A DNA stretch of 20,510 bases from RGIG250 sp045616885 (GTDB lineage Bacteria; Bacillota; Negativicutes; Selenomonadales; Selenomonadaceae), in assembly GCA_045616885.1 (NCBI GenBank), contig JAZLHS010000040.1, forward strand, positions 1 through 20,510. The letters are read 5' to 3'. Positions 7,076-15,076 of the stretch are shown here, piece by piece. Under the pieces are notes generated by a model. That model ran no database searches. It was given only the letters and a program-made list of their open reading frames with translations, and was not told where the DNA came from. The stretch's first letter is position 1, and each line of letters begins with the position of its first letter. The position numbers and the translations under genes were made by a program.

Positions 7076-9393
7076 ATGAAACTTATGAGCAAACTGAAGA
7101 AGAAGCAAATCTGCGCGGCTCTTGCCTGCGGGCTGCTGCTCAGTATGGGCGGGCAGTGGGGGGGGCTGAGGCCGCCGGGATTGCTGTCATTGGACATATT
7201 AATAGAGACGGCCTTGCTGAAGGGGAGAAAAATCAGTACATTGAGGGTAATGCGCATTCACAAGCCAGGTCTTCTAACTATGAAGGAATCGCTTCAGGCG
7301 CGAACTATACCATAACCGGAGGAGATTGGGGCAGTAAACGTTTTTACGGCGGACATAAAGATGCTGCTATTCTTGAAAACAACTATATAGGCGTAACCGG
7401 GGGAACCTTTAGCGGCGGCATTTATGGTGCCTATTTGAATACCGGTACAACAGGTATTACGCGAAATAATAAAGTTGAGATAAAAGGCGGAAAATTTAAC
7501 GACTTTACTGTAACGGGTGGCAATGCATATGACGGTGCTTCGCTGAATAATACGGTCATAATGTCCGGGATTACAAACTTTGCTAAAACGGAGTGGTATT
7601 CTTTTTCTTCAATCACAGGTGGTGACTCTGAAAATAATACGGCTTCCGGTAATCAGGTAATAATTAGTAATAGCACAATTTCAGATGCGGTAATACAGGG
7701 CGGACGTACCGGTGGTAAAAAGGACAAAGCTTATGGAAATAGGGTAGAGTTGGTAAATTGCACGTATACGATTACTACTGCTTCTTTTTATATTGGGAAT
7801 ACCTATGCTATAATAGGTGGTCGCGGTAAAACCTACACAGGTGATAGTGCAAGCAGCGTTTATGATAATACAGTTGTTTTAGGCGGGGGAAATAGCTTAC
7901 AAGCAGATGTGTATTTATCCACCGTGCAAGATACGAGTATTTTGGGTCCTGCGTCTTTTATCCCAAATTATAAAGCTAGTGAAGGCAGCAACGGTACGCT
8001 GGAGGTCAGGGGTACTAATAAAATACTATGTTATAAAGATCCATGGGAAGATGACCCTCCAAAATATTATTGCGGCAACGTCTATGCCCACAATGCCACG
8101 GTAAAATTCTATCTGACGCCGGACTTGTATACTGATAGCACTCAGGTAATGCTGGCTGCAGAAAAGACGGTCAATTTCAACAACTCACAGATAGAGCTCT
8201 ACGTACCGGACCTCGTGGCGCTGAAAAATGCGGGCGAGATTACTTTAGTGGAGATTGTGAAAAATGAAGATGAAGGCAAGATTCTGCCTGATGGCAAGAT
8301 TCTGCATGATGGCACCACCATTACCGTGCCGGACCCTGTGCTGGATGTAAGGCTAAGTCCCAAATATTATAGTGTTGAAGATGTAGATGACGAAGGCAAA
8401 GTCAAAGTCAAAGACATAAAGCTCACCATCACCGGCAATGCTATGACGCTGGGAGCCAAGGAGGATGCCAAGTCCCCGATGGAGACCCAGGCGGCTGGTG
8501 TATCCCTCGTCAATCTGGGGGCGGATATGGTGGCAGACCGCTCCATGAGCAGCGCTGCGGCGGCGGTGGCGGCTGAGCGGGCCGGGGGCAGCAGCTCCAC
8601 GCTGGTCCCCTATGCCGGCATGGGCGGCGGCAGTCTCCGTATCGAGTCCGGCTCCCATGTAGATATGAACTCATGGAATATAGCAGTGGGCTTCGCCAAG
8701 GAAGTGGAGAACAAGAAGGGCAAGCTGATGTTCGGCCCGATTGTCGAGTACGGCCGGGGCAGCTATGACTCCTACCTCGACAATGGCACCCACGCCGACG
8801 GCAACAGCAGCTTCTATGGTGCCGGGTTCATTGCGAAGCAGACATATAAGAACGACCGCTATCTGGAGGGCAGCCTGCGGGTGGGCCGCATGAAGAACGA
8901 GTACAATCGCGTGGCGGGCGGCATTGATACCGGCTATGACAACAGCGCTGCCTACTACGGTGCCCATATCGGTGTGGGCAAGATCGTGAAGCTCAACGAA
9001 AAAGATACGGTGGACTACTACGGCAAGCTGTTCTACAGTCATCAGAACGGCAGCACGGCCACCCTGCGCTCTGGGCATGTGTATGACTTTGACGCGGTGG
9101 ATTCCTTCCGTACTCGGCTTGGAATGAGGTACAACCGCAAGCTGGCGGTTGGTAATCTCTATGCGGGGCTGGCGTGGCAGCATGAGTTCGACAGCCGGTG
9201 CGATGCTACCGTGCATTTCGGCGGCCTGAGCACCAGCGCACCGGCACCGTCCATGAGGGGTGATTCGGGGATCATCGAGCTGGGCTGGAAGGCAACGGCG
9301 TGGAAGAATGTGACGGTGGACCTGAATATGAATGGCTGGGTCGGTAAGCAGCGTGGTATCAGTGGCGGTGCTTCGCTGCAGTGGAGTTTCTGA
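7076..9393 (+). CDS. Autotransporter adhesin-like protein, frameshifted at a poly-G tract (probably phase-OFF)
   Basis: This is a type V secreted surface protein split over two frames. ATG 7076, six bases after GGAGGA (7064-7069), starts a signal peptide: a lysine-rich MKLMSKLKKKQ, then a hydrophobic stretch. That frame runs into eight G at 7158-7165 and ends at 7315. With nine G it would continue as QWGGAEAAGI, giving a plausible AEA cleavage site and a 772-aa protein. The remaining open frame starts at 7156 and runs to 9393. The passenger (about 34-500) has repeated glycine- and asparagine-rich segments (VTGGTFSGG, SSITGGDSENN, AIIGGRGKTY), suggesting a beta-helix. The last 265 residues are an autotransporter barrel starting near PYAGMGGG and ending in LQWSF. 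The ligand is unknown. An initiation at GTG 7156 would lack a signal peptide. Confidence 0.85.
7158..7165 (+). repeat. G8 homopolymer tract at the signal peptide end
   Basis: Eight consecutive G lie 82 bases into the autotransporter gene. Seven G would bring a TGA stop immediately after the tract, eight G stays in the signal-peptide frame and stops at 7315, and nine G joins the signal peptide to the passenger. Tracts of this kind change length by slipped-strand mispairing and switch surface genes on and off in other bacteria. Confidence 0.85.
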
Positions 9394-9407
9394 TTTTGAG
9401 GCAAAAT

Positions 9408-9445
9408 AAAAGTGTCAGTGGGATGCTTCCCACTGACACTTTTTA
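9408..9445 (+). terminator. Intrinsic terminator after the autotransporter
   Basis: A perfect 13-bp stem AGTGTCAGTGGGA (9411-9423) and TCCCACTGACACT (9428-9440) closes a TGCT loop. It is flanked by A on the left and by TTTT on the right, and may work in both directions. Confidence 0.95.
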
Positions 9446-9637
9446 TGTATCAACAGAGTACAGTTTTCATCAACACACTGCAGGCCAACGCGCTACAGGA
9501 CCATCAGCAAAGTGCCGGCTCCTAATAAATTCTTTCATTGTATCGTCATTTTTGACAATGAGTGTAGATGTTTCTCGACTGCTGTGCAGAAACCTTTTGA
9601 AAAGCGTGATTTATGGCGGACTTTTCTTTCTTTTTTG
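9446..9637. other. Non-coding spacer with no recognised element
   Basis: This is the main part of the 328-bp gap between the autotransporter and the chemotaxis receptor. I see only a weak hairpin (TCATTGT with ACAATGA, within about 9535-9562) and no credible reading frame, RNA gene or copy of the hairpin repeats. Confidence 0.5.
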
Positions 9638-9666
9638 TTGAAAAACACTTCTACTTTTTGTATAAT
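9638..9666 (+). promoter_or_regulatory. Promoter of the chemotaxis receptor gene
   Basis: TTGAAA (9638-9643), a 17-base spacer and TATAAT (9661-9666) form a near-consensus housekeeping promoter, about 55 bases before the start codon. A run of six T precedes the -35. No flagellar sigma-28-type motif was noticed. Confidence 0.8.
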
Positions 9667-9721
9667 CAAAAAATAAATCCTAATTATTGATTTGATTTAT
9701 ATATGAGAAAGGAAGAATGTG

Positions 9722-11446
9722 ATGGCAGCAGCAAATGTTTCCCACAGTACAAGGAAATTCAGCATTAGAACCAAGATAGTGGCCTTGGCCGGTATCCTGA
9801 TGATTGCCCTGTCAGCGATGCTGTCCTGGTTCCTGTATGAAAGTGTTGAGGAAGTCGCCATATCACTGGCCGGCGATAAGGGTATGTCGGTAGCCACAGT
9901 CGTAGGTGACAGCCTGGACAAAGCCAGAGCAAAGAAACTGGTGGCCGGCAATGACGCAGCGGCCTATGAAGCTGCTCACAAGCACTTGACCGAAATAAAA
10001 GATAAATACAAAGCCGCCTATATCTATCTGCTGAAGATGGACGGCGGCAAGGCCGTATTTGCCGCCAACAGCGGTCCGGAGGCCTACGGTGACGACTTCG
10101 GCAAGTCTGCTGCTTACTTCAATGATGTTATGTCCGGCACCTCCCGAGCTGATGACTATATCGACGAAGTAGAAGGCAATCACATTGTTACCTGCTATGT
10201 CCCCTTCAAGGACGAGACCGGTAAGATAATCGCCGTCCTCGGTGTCGATGCAGATGCAAACCACGCCTACGCAGCCCAGATGGAAAACTTCCATAAGGCT
10301 CTCATGTGGAGTGGCATCAGCCTGGTAGTCGCCCTCGTTCTCCTCTCCATCGTTGCCACCGCTATCACCAGAAATCTCTGGGTCGTAAATGATAAAATCT
10401 ACGACATCGTTTCCAACAACGGTGACCTCACTAAGAAGCTTGAAGTAGAATCCGGCGACGAGACCGAGAACATTGCTGATAATGTAAACGAACTCATCGA
10501 ATACATCAAAGGAATAATGCTGCACATCGACAGCGATTCCGAATCCCTCAGCACCTCGGCCAAGCAGGTATCCGACAACCTCTTTGCCGCCCAGAGCGAA
10601 ATTCGCGAAGTGTCCACCACCATGGAGACCCTCTCCGCCGGAATGGAAGAGACCACCGCCATGGTAAATCAGGTCAACAGCGATGTCCGCGGTGCCGAGC
10701 AGGCAGTCGCCTCTGTAGCCGACGAAGCAAAGGAAGGCCAGCGCCTCACCGAAGAGATAAAGCAGCGTGCCGCAGCCATCTACAAGGAAGCCCACGAGAC
10801 AAAGCAGGCAGCTGCCAATGAATCTCAGCGCTGCGTAGCCCTCCTGAATGAAAAGATTGAGCGCTCCAAGTCAGTAGAGCAGATAAACACCCTCACCGAT
10901 GATATTCTGAAGATAGCCAGCCAGACCCGCCTGCTGGCTCTCAACGCCTCCATCGAGGCAGCCCGTGCCGGTGAAGCCGGCCGCGGCTTCTCCGTAGTAG
11001 CCGAGAACATCAGCAAACTAGCTGATGAGTCCACCAAATCCGCCGCACAGATTCAGGAAGTATCCGCCGATGTAATCAGCGCCGTCTCCGAGCTCTCGGA
11101 GGAAGCAACCAAAGCCATCGACTACATGAACAATGCTGTATCCGACGGCTACGACAAGCTGATACAGACGGCGCAGGACTACGACCGTGACGCCGACAAT
11201 CTGGCTGAGAGCATGGGACGCTTTGCCGAGACATCAGGAGATGTAGGCGAGCGCATGAACAGCATCAAGGAAGCCATGGAAGGCATCAACATCGCCAGCG
11301 ACGAAGGAGCTCGGGAAGTCACTAATGTGGCCGGAACAGCTCAGCAGCTGTCGGTACGGTTCTCCGATATCGGAGCTGAAGCGGAAGAAACTCAGCAGAT
11401 ATCCGAGAAACTCGATAGTGAAGTCAAGAAATTCAAACTGCGGTAA
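9722..11446 (+). CDS. Methyl-accepting chemotaxis protein
   Basis: This is a 574-aa membrane chemoreceptor that would signal to a CheA/CheW array. Domains in order: TM1 about 17-38, an outer sensor of about 155 residues that looks Cache-like (YIYLLKMDGGKAVF, then VLGVDADA), TM2 about 195-214, a HAMP segment about 215-265, and a long coiled-coil signalling domain. Its hairpin tip is the conserved block RLLALNASIEAARAGEAGRG (403-422) followed by FSVVAENISKLADES. The C-terminus KKFKLR has no CheR/CheB-tethering pentapeptide. I choose ATG 9722, six bases after GGAAG; a GTG at 9719 would add one residue. The gene stands alone with its own promoter and terminator. Receptor ligand unknown. Confidence 0.95.
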   Translation: MAAANVSHSTRKFSIRTKIVALAGILMIALSAMLSWFLYESVEEVAISLAGDKGMSVATVVGDSLDKARAKKLVAGNDAAAYEAAHKHLTEIKDKYKAAYIYLLKMDGGKAVFAANSGPEAYGDDFGKSAAYFNDVMSGTSRADDYIDEVEGNHIVTCYVPFKDETGKIIAVLGVDADANHAYAAQMENFHKALMWSGISLVVALVLLSIVATAITRNLWVVNDKIYDIVSNNGDLTKKLEVESGDETENIADNVNELIEYIKGIMLHIDSDSESLSTSAKQVSDNLFAAQSEIREVSTTMETLSAGMEETTAMVNQVNSDVRGAEQAVASVADEAKEGQRLTEEIKQRAAAIYKEAHETKQAAANESQRCVALLNEKIERSKSVEQINTLTDDILKIASQTRLLALNASIEAARAGEAGRGFSVVAENISKLADESTKSAAQIQEVSADVISAVSELSEEATKAIDYMNNAVSDGYDKLIQTAQDYDRDADNLAESMGRFAETSGDVGERMNSIKEAMEGINIASDEGAREVTNVAGTAQQLSVRFSDIGAEAEETQQISEKLDSEVKKFKLR

Positions 11447-11460
11447 GAGACTATAAAACA

Positions 11461-11506
11461 AAAAAGCTGCTGCAAGTTACCTGCGGGTGCTTGCAGCAGT
11501 TTTTTT
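11461..11506 (+). terminator. Intrinsic terminator after the chemotaxis receptor
   Basis: CTGCTGCAAG (11467-11476) pairs perfectly with CTTGCAGCAG (11490-11499) around a 13-base loop. It is preceded by A5 and followed by T7 at 11500-11506. Confidence 0.95.
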
Positions 11507-11526
11507 AGAGAAAATACGGATGCGTT

Positions 11527-11595
11527 TCGAGCGTAAAGTCGAGCGTAAATTTTTACGCTTGAATTTAAAATTCTTTTATAAACATAGAGCGTAAT
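11527..11595. repeat. Iterated AGCGTAAA motifs between convergent genes
   Basis: TCGAGCGTAAA occurs twice at a 12-bp step (11527-11537 and 11539-11549). The second copy is followed at once by its inverted half, TTTACGCT (11552-11559), giving a tight hairpin, and AGCGTAATTTAAA follows near 11587. The hairpin may serve as the terminator of the - strand gene at 11634-12107, or the motif may be a binding site. Confidence 0.55.
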
Positions 11596-11633
11596 TTAAA
11601 TAGATACGTGTTTGTAGCCGGGACAGCTCCTTT

Positions 11634-12107
11634 TTATTGGGCGCGGCGCTTGCCGGTCATTCGCTCGACCTTCAGGGCAAAGCAGCGAGTCCGGGCAACA
11701 GCCTCGGGATTCAGCGGGGCAGCCTCGGCACCGTAGTGACGAAGGATGATGCGGAAGGCCCTTTCCTTATCAGCATCGGGGACGATGACCATTCTCCCCT
11801 GCATGATTACGGATGAGTAATTCATACTGTACTTGCAGGCTTCTTTTGCTCGATTAATCTGATGGTCAACATCTACCTCGAATGCCGCTTTGTTGTCACG
11901 GGCAATCAGCTCATATTTCTTTCCGGCCTCGGCGGTACCGTGGAAGTAGATAGTCAGCTGACCATCGGCATCATCCTCGCCGAAGCTGAGGGGAATGATA
12001 TAGGGATAGCCGTCATCGCCGTTGAGCGCCAGACGGCCGGCATCGGCAGCGGCCAAGATTTTCAGCATTTCCTCCCGGTCGGTGATTTCTCTGTCTGTTC
12101 GTCGCAT
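11634..12107 (-). CDS. NimA-like pyridoxamine 5'-phosphate oxidase-family flavoprotein
   Basis: The 157-aa protein belongs to the split-barrel flavin-binding family related to pyridoxamine phosphate oxidase, and is closest in pattern to the NimA/Pyridox_ox_2 group. Visible signs are the N-terminus MRRTDREITDREEMLKIL, GYPYIIPLSFG near 33-43, IYFHGTAEAGKK with the conserved histidine, and ACKYSMNYSSVIMQGRM. Relatives bind FMN or PLP, and some reduce 5-nitroimidazoles; the physiological substrate here is unknown. ATG (complement of 12105-12107) has AGGGAGG six bases upstream. It is the only convincing gene on the - strand and is divergent from the EamA gene, with promoters in the shared 185-bp gap. 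True PdxH activity is unlikely given the short length. Confidence 0.88.
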   Translation of the reverse strand: MRRTDREITDREEMLKILAAADAGRLALNGDDGYPYIIPLSFGEDDADGQLTIYFHGTAEAGKKYELIARDNKAAFEVDVDHQINRAKEACKYSMNYSSVIMQGRMVIVPDADKERAFRIILRHYGAEAAPLNPEAVARTRCFALKVERMTGKRRAQ

Positions 12108-12148
12108 AATTATCCTCCCTGATTAATTCGTATTTTTTATTCGCTTCC

Positions 12149-12177
12149 ATTATCAGCCCACTTGGTTGATTTGTCGA
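12149..12177 (-). promoter_or_regulatory. Promoter of the NimA-like gene
   Basis: On the - strand, TCGACA (12177-12172) and GATAAT (12154-12149) are spaced by 17 bases, each one mismatch from consensus. The -10 lies about 40 bases before the start codon. Confidence 0.65.
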
Positions 12178-12229
12178 GGGGCAATTTGCGGACAAGACGG
12201 GAGGCTGACAGGTATACTTGCGGACAGGC

Positions 12230-12258
12230 TTGTGATTAGCGGCAGTAAAATGTATAAT
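12230..12258 (+). promoter_or_regulatory. Promoter of the EamA-family gene
   Basis: TTGTGA (12230-12235), a 17-base spacer and TATAAT (12253-12258) precede the TTG start by 34 bases. It lies back to back with the - strand promoter at 12149-12177, leaving about 50 bases between the two for any shared regulator. Confidence 0.7.
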
Positions 12259-12292
12259 GACTCCGAAATAAATGATAAAGGTTGGTTGAATT

Positions 12293-13201
12293 TTGAGTCC
12301 AAAAACAAGATGTCACATCCTGCTGCTCATCACAGCTGTTGCCTGGGGCTCCGGCTTTCTCGCCCAAAAGGAAGGGGCGAGTCTGGAGCCTTTTACCTTT
12401 AACGGAGTCAGATTCCTTTTAGCCGGACTGCTGCTCATTCCGGTATTTCCTTTGCTGGATCGCCTGAGAGGATTTACAAAGAATGGTCAGAGTACGGTGG
12501 GGCGAAAGAGTATCTTTAGCCGGGCAGAGCTGCTGGCCGGTCTGATCTGTGGTCTGGTGCTTTCCACTGCGGCAAACCTTCAGCAGGTGGGAATGTTCTA
12601 TCAGGCTGATGCCGGTAAGGCAGGGTTTATCACGGCACTGTACATTATATTTGTTCCGCTGCTTGGTCTTTTGGCCGGACGGAAAATCAGCATGGTTATC
12701 TGGGGCTGTGTCTTTTTAGGAATGTTCGGCTTCTATCTGCTGACGATGGCAGGGCAGGGAAATTTTTCCTTGGAGCCGGGAGATTTTTTCATTCTGTTTT
12801 GCGCTGTCGTCTTTGCCGGTCACATCATGATAATGGAGCGATATGCGCCGGGGCTGGATGGAGTCCGTCTGGCGTCAATGCAGTTTATTGTGGCAGGACT
12901 GTCCAGCCTGCTGGTGATGGCTCTGCTGGAGCATCCTACATGGGAGTCTGTCTATGCCTGCCGTCATGCGATACTCTTCGGGGCACTGGTCTCCACCGAT
13001 ATCGGCTACACTCTGCAGGTAGTAGGACAGCAGCACGCCGACCCGACGATAGCCTCTCTGCTGATGAGTCTGGAGGCCGTCTTTGCGGTCATTTTCGGCT
13101 GTATCTTCTTGGGGGAAATATTGACCATGACGGAGGTTATAGGCTGTGTGGTAATATTCGTGGCCGTAATAATTCCGCAGGTGCTGGAAAGCCGCCAATA
13201 G
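12293..13201 (+). CDS. EamA/DMT-family transporter
   Basis: This is a 302-aa inner-membrane protein of the drug/metabolite transporter superfamily (RhaT/EamA type). It has the expected ten hydrophobic segments in two repeated halves: the first opens ILLLITAVAWGSGFLAQKEG with the usual W-GS/F start, and the second follows near residues 160-290 and includes a conserved-looking PTIASLLMSLEAVFAVIFG block near its end. Members export amino acids, nucleosides or other metabolites; the substrate cannot be read from the sequence. The start is TTG 12293, since no ATG is in frame nearby. The ribosome binding site is weak (AAAGG about 11 bases upstream), suggesting modest translation. It seems to be a single-gene unit ahead of the pilus operon. 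Confidence 0.9.
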   Translation: MSPKTRCHILLLITAVAWGSGFLAQKEGASLEPFTFNGVRFLLAGLLLIPVFPLLDRLRGFTKNGQSTVGRKSIFSRAELLAGLICGLVLSTAANLQQVGMFYQADAGKAGFITALYIIFVPLLGLLAGRKISMVIWGCVFLGMFGFYLLTMAGQGNFSLEPGDFFILFCAVVFAGHIMIMERYAPGLDGVRLASMQFIVAGLSSLLVMALLEHPTWESVYACRHAILFGALVSTDIGYTLQVVGQQHADPTIASLLMSLEAVFAVIFGCIFLGEILTMTEVIGCVVIFVAVIIPQVLESRQ

Positions 13202-13209
13202 ATTTTTCC

Positions 13210-13238
13210 TTGTAAATCGTTGAAGAAAATGCTAGGAT
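13210..13238 (+). promoter_or_regulatory. Possible promoter of the pilus operon
   Basis: TTGTAA (13210-13215) and TAGGAT (13233-13238) are spaced by 17 bases, with TGC directly before the -10 as in extended -10 promoters. It lies just after the EamA stop and about 118 bases before the pilin start. Confidence 0.45.
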
Positions 13239-13355
13239 TGTTATTGTTTTTAGTGTGATTTTTGTGCGAGAAGGTTGGTGTCTGCAATGAAGCTTCTTGT
13301 TTGCGGTGGCATAGCACTCATCCGCAGGGCTATGATGACTGAGAGGATGGAAGCC

Positions 13356-13763
13356 ATGAATAAGGGCGAGAGGTCGAGACGACGGCAGCGGGGCTTCATG
13401 CTGCTGGAACTGGTGGTGGTAATGGGCATCATCGGTCTGCTGGCGGCAGTAGCTGTGCCGAAGTTTACCGATACGATGACCGGTGCCCGGACAGCAAGAG
13501 TCCAAGCGGACATGCAGGTGATAAATTCGGCCATTGTCATGCGGATGGCTGAAAAGGGTGTGGCTCCGACGACACTCTCCGACCTGTCGGACTATGTGAA
13601 TAACATCTCTGACCTGAAGCCGCCCTCCGGGACGGTGTATCTGAAGTCCGGCGAGACTGCTTCGGCAACGGAATATACTCTGGCCACCGGTGGCTCGGAG
13701 GCGCTCTTCGCCGGTCATAAGTTGAGCGAGATAGGCAAGCCGGGGGCATCCTCTGGCAGTTAG
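13356..13763 (+). CDS. Type IV pilin / GspG-like major pseudopilin
   Basis: This is a class-III-signal pilin of about 135 aa. A positively charged leader (MNKGERSRRRQRG) is followed by the cleavage site G13-F14 and the hydrophobic helix FMLLELVVVMGIIGLLAAVA, with glutamate at mature position 5 as needed for assembly. The processed protein is about 122 residues, with a short C-terminal domain and no cysteines. Being the first gene, of GspG-like size and followed by four minor pseudopilins, it is probably the main filament subunit. The start is uncertain: ATG 13356 gives a normal leader, while in-frame ATGs at 13332, 13335 and 13347, and one at 13287, would lengthen it. GAGG at 13343-13346 is a modest ribosome binding site. 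Confidence 0.85.
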   Translation: MNKGERSRRRQRGFMLLELVVVMGIIGLLAAVAVPKFTDTMTGARTARVQADMQVINSAIVMRMAEKGVAPTTLSDLSDYVNNISDLKPPSGTVYLKSGETASATEYTLATGGSEALFAGHKLSEIGKPGASSGS

Positions 13764-13767
13764 TAAA

Positions 13768-13940
13768 AGGCTCCCCTCTAGGGGAGCTGGCGCCGAAGGC
13801 GTCTGAGGGGTAACCAATAATCAGCCTAGTAGGCTCCCCTCTAGGGGAGCCGGGGCCGGAGGCGCCTGAGGGGTAACCAATAATCAGCCTAGTAGGCTCC
13901 CCTCTAGGGGAGCTGGCGCCGAAGGCGCCTGAGGGGTAAT
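13768..13940. repeat. Tandem array, three 63-bp hairpin repeat units inside the pilus operon
   Basis: Units at 13768-13830, 13831-13893 and 13894-13940 (the last without spacer) share GGCTCCCC-TCTA-GGGGAGC, then a hairpin, then TGAGGGGTAA and the spacer CCAATAATCAGCCTAGT. The second hairpin is GGCGCC-GAA-GGCGTC in unit 1, GGGGCC-GGA-GGCGCC in unit 2 and GGCGCC-GAA-GGCGCC in unit 3. The rest of the gap to 14030 contains a 14-bp palindrome AAAAGAATTCTTTT (13945-13958) and no clear promoter. The array may uncouple pilin expression from the downstream genes. Confidence 0.95.
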
Positions 13941-14030
13941 AGCTAAAAGAATTCTTTTGCGTCCCCATACGCCCTTTGGGAACTGTCCCTGTAGTTGAGC
14001 TTATATTGATGGATGAAAGAGGAGACGCAC

Positions 14031-14573
14031 ATGAGTGACAGAAAAATTCTCTTTCATTGTCGTTATCAGGCGCTGACAATTATGGCAGCGCTTTTTTGCT
14101 GTCTGTATTTCCGGGGAACGATTACACCGGAGACGATTGCCGCGGCGGTATTTCTGTCAATAACGGCAGCGGTGGACTGGCGGTTCGGAGTGATTCTCGA
14201 TCGGGTCTCCGCTGCTTTTTTCATTTTTGTCACGGTGCTGAAGCTGGTAGACGGAGCTGACTGGCAGGGGTGTCTTATCGGCGGACTGGGCGGCGGTGTA
14301 TTCTTCTTCCTGCTGCGGCAGCTTTCGGGCGGCGGGCTTGGTCTCGGCGATGTGAAGCTGGCGGCGGTGATAGGCTGGTGGCTGGGGTCGGAGCGTTGTC
14401 TGCCGGCGATTATTCTTGCCTTTGTTACGGCAGTGCCGGTGGCGATGGCCCTTCTGCTGGGAGGTCGATATGGCTGGAGGTCGGCTCTGCCCTTTGGACC
14501 GTTTCTGGCGTTGGGTGCCTGGCTGTCACTTTTGTTTCACCGAGAGATATATGCTTTTTGGAGCTGCCTATGA
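14031..14573 (+). CDS. pilD: Prepilin peptidase (A24 family), short form
   Basis: This membrane aspartyl protease removes the leaders of the pilins around it. The 180-aa protein is only the peptidase domain: the N-terminal cysteine-rich methyltransferase domain of classic PilD/GspO is absent, as in the short TadV/CpaA-like forms. The two catalytic aspartates are visible as Asp49 in AAVDWRFGVILD and Asp107 in GLGLGDVKL, the family hallmark. Several hydrophobic helices span the rest. The start is ATG 14031, six bases after AGAGGAG (14018-14024); an earlier in-frame ATG at 14013 has no ribosome binding site. It overlaps the next gene by four bases (ATGA). Without the methylase domain, mature pilins here may stay unmethylated (inference). 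Confidence 0.92.
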   Translation: MSDRKILFHCRYQALTIMAALFCCLYFRGTITPETIAAAVFLSITAAVDWRFGVILDRVSAAFFIFVTVLKLVDGADWQGCLIGGLGGGVFFFLLRQLSGGGLGLGDVKLAAVIGWWLGSERCLPAIILAFVTAVPVAMALLLGGRYGWRSALPFGPFLALGAWLSLLFHREIYAFWSCL

Positions 14574-15061
14574 GGAGCGCTGTGAAGAGTCGGCAGGGAG
14601 GATTTGTCCTGCTGGAGCTGATTGTCGTCGTGGGGATAATGGCGGCGACCGGAGCGTTTATCCTACCGCGAGCAATAGGCTCCATGGAAGACAGACTGAA
14701 TGTTTACCGCTTGGAGCAGGAGGCGCAGCTGCTGGCGGAGGATGCTCGATACATGGAGCAGCTGGCGATGAATTATCGGCGCGTCAACAGCACATTCCCG
14801 GCAGTGACGGCCGATTCACTGCCGTATATTGAGATAAAGAGCAATGGCTATCGCCTGAGGCACGGCGACAGCACGATAATCCGGCGGCGGGATTTTGAGC
14901 CGCAGGACGGGATAACGATGAGCTGCAACCGCAGCAAGCTGGAATACGATGCCAACAGCGCGAATAATGCCACCGTCACCATTACGCGAAATGGTCGGAA
15001 AATGTATGTGATAGTTGACGTGGCCGGACGAGTTAGAGTGTCGCAGGTTCCGCCAAGCTAA
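14570..15061 (+). CDS. GspH/FimT-like minor pseudopilin
   Basis: The 163-aa protein has a class III leader MRSAVKSRQGG, cleavage after Gly11, then FVLLELIVVVGIMAATGAFI with glutamate at mature position 5. The C-terminal part is a soluble domain rich in beta strands (SNGYRLRHGDSTII, NATVTITRNGRKMYVIVD), fitting GspH/FimT minor pilins that prime filament assembly. ATG 14570 overlaps the prepilin peptidase stop in ATGA and has GGAG six bases upstream. The open frame reaches back to 14270, but that part is the shadow of the peptidase gene. Assignment to GspH rests on size and on its place directly before a GspI-like gene. Confidence 0.82.
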   Translation: MRSAVKSRQGGFVLLELIVVVGIMAATGAFILPRAIGSMEDRLNVYRLEQEAQLLAEDARYMEQLAMNYRRVNSTFPAVTADSLPYIEIKSNGYRLRHGDSTIIRRRDFEPQDGITMSCNRSKLEYDANSANNATVTITRNGRKMYVIVDVAGRVRVSQVPPS

Positions 15062-15076
15062 AGAGGGGAACAGCTG

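Noticed and set aside
14270..14569. N-terminal extension of the GspH-like protein to 263 aa
   Set aside because: The extension is the out-of-frame shadow of the prepilin peptidase; the pilin leader starts at ATG 14570 in an ATGA overlap.
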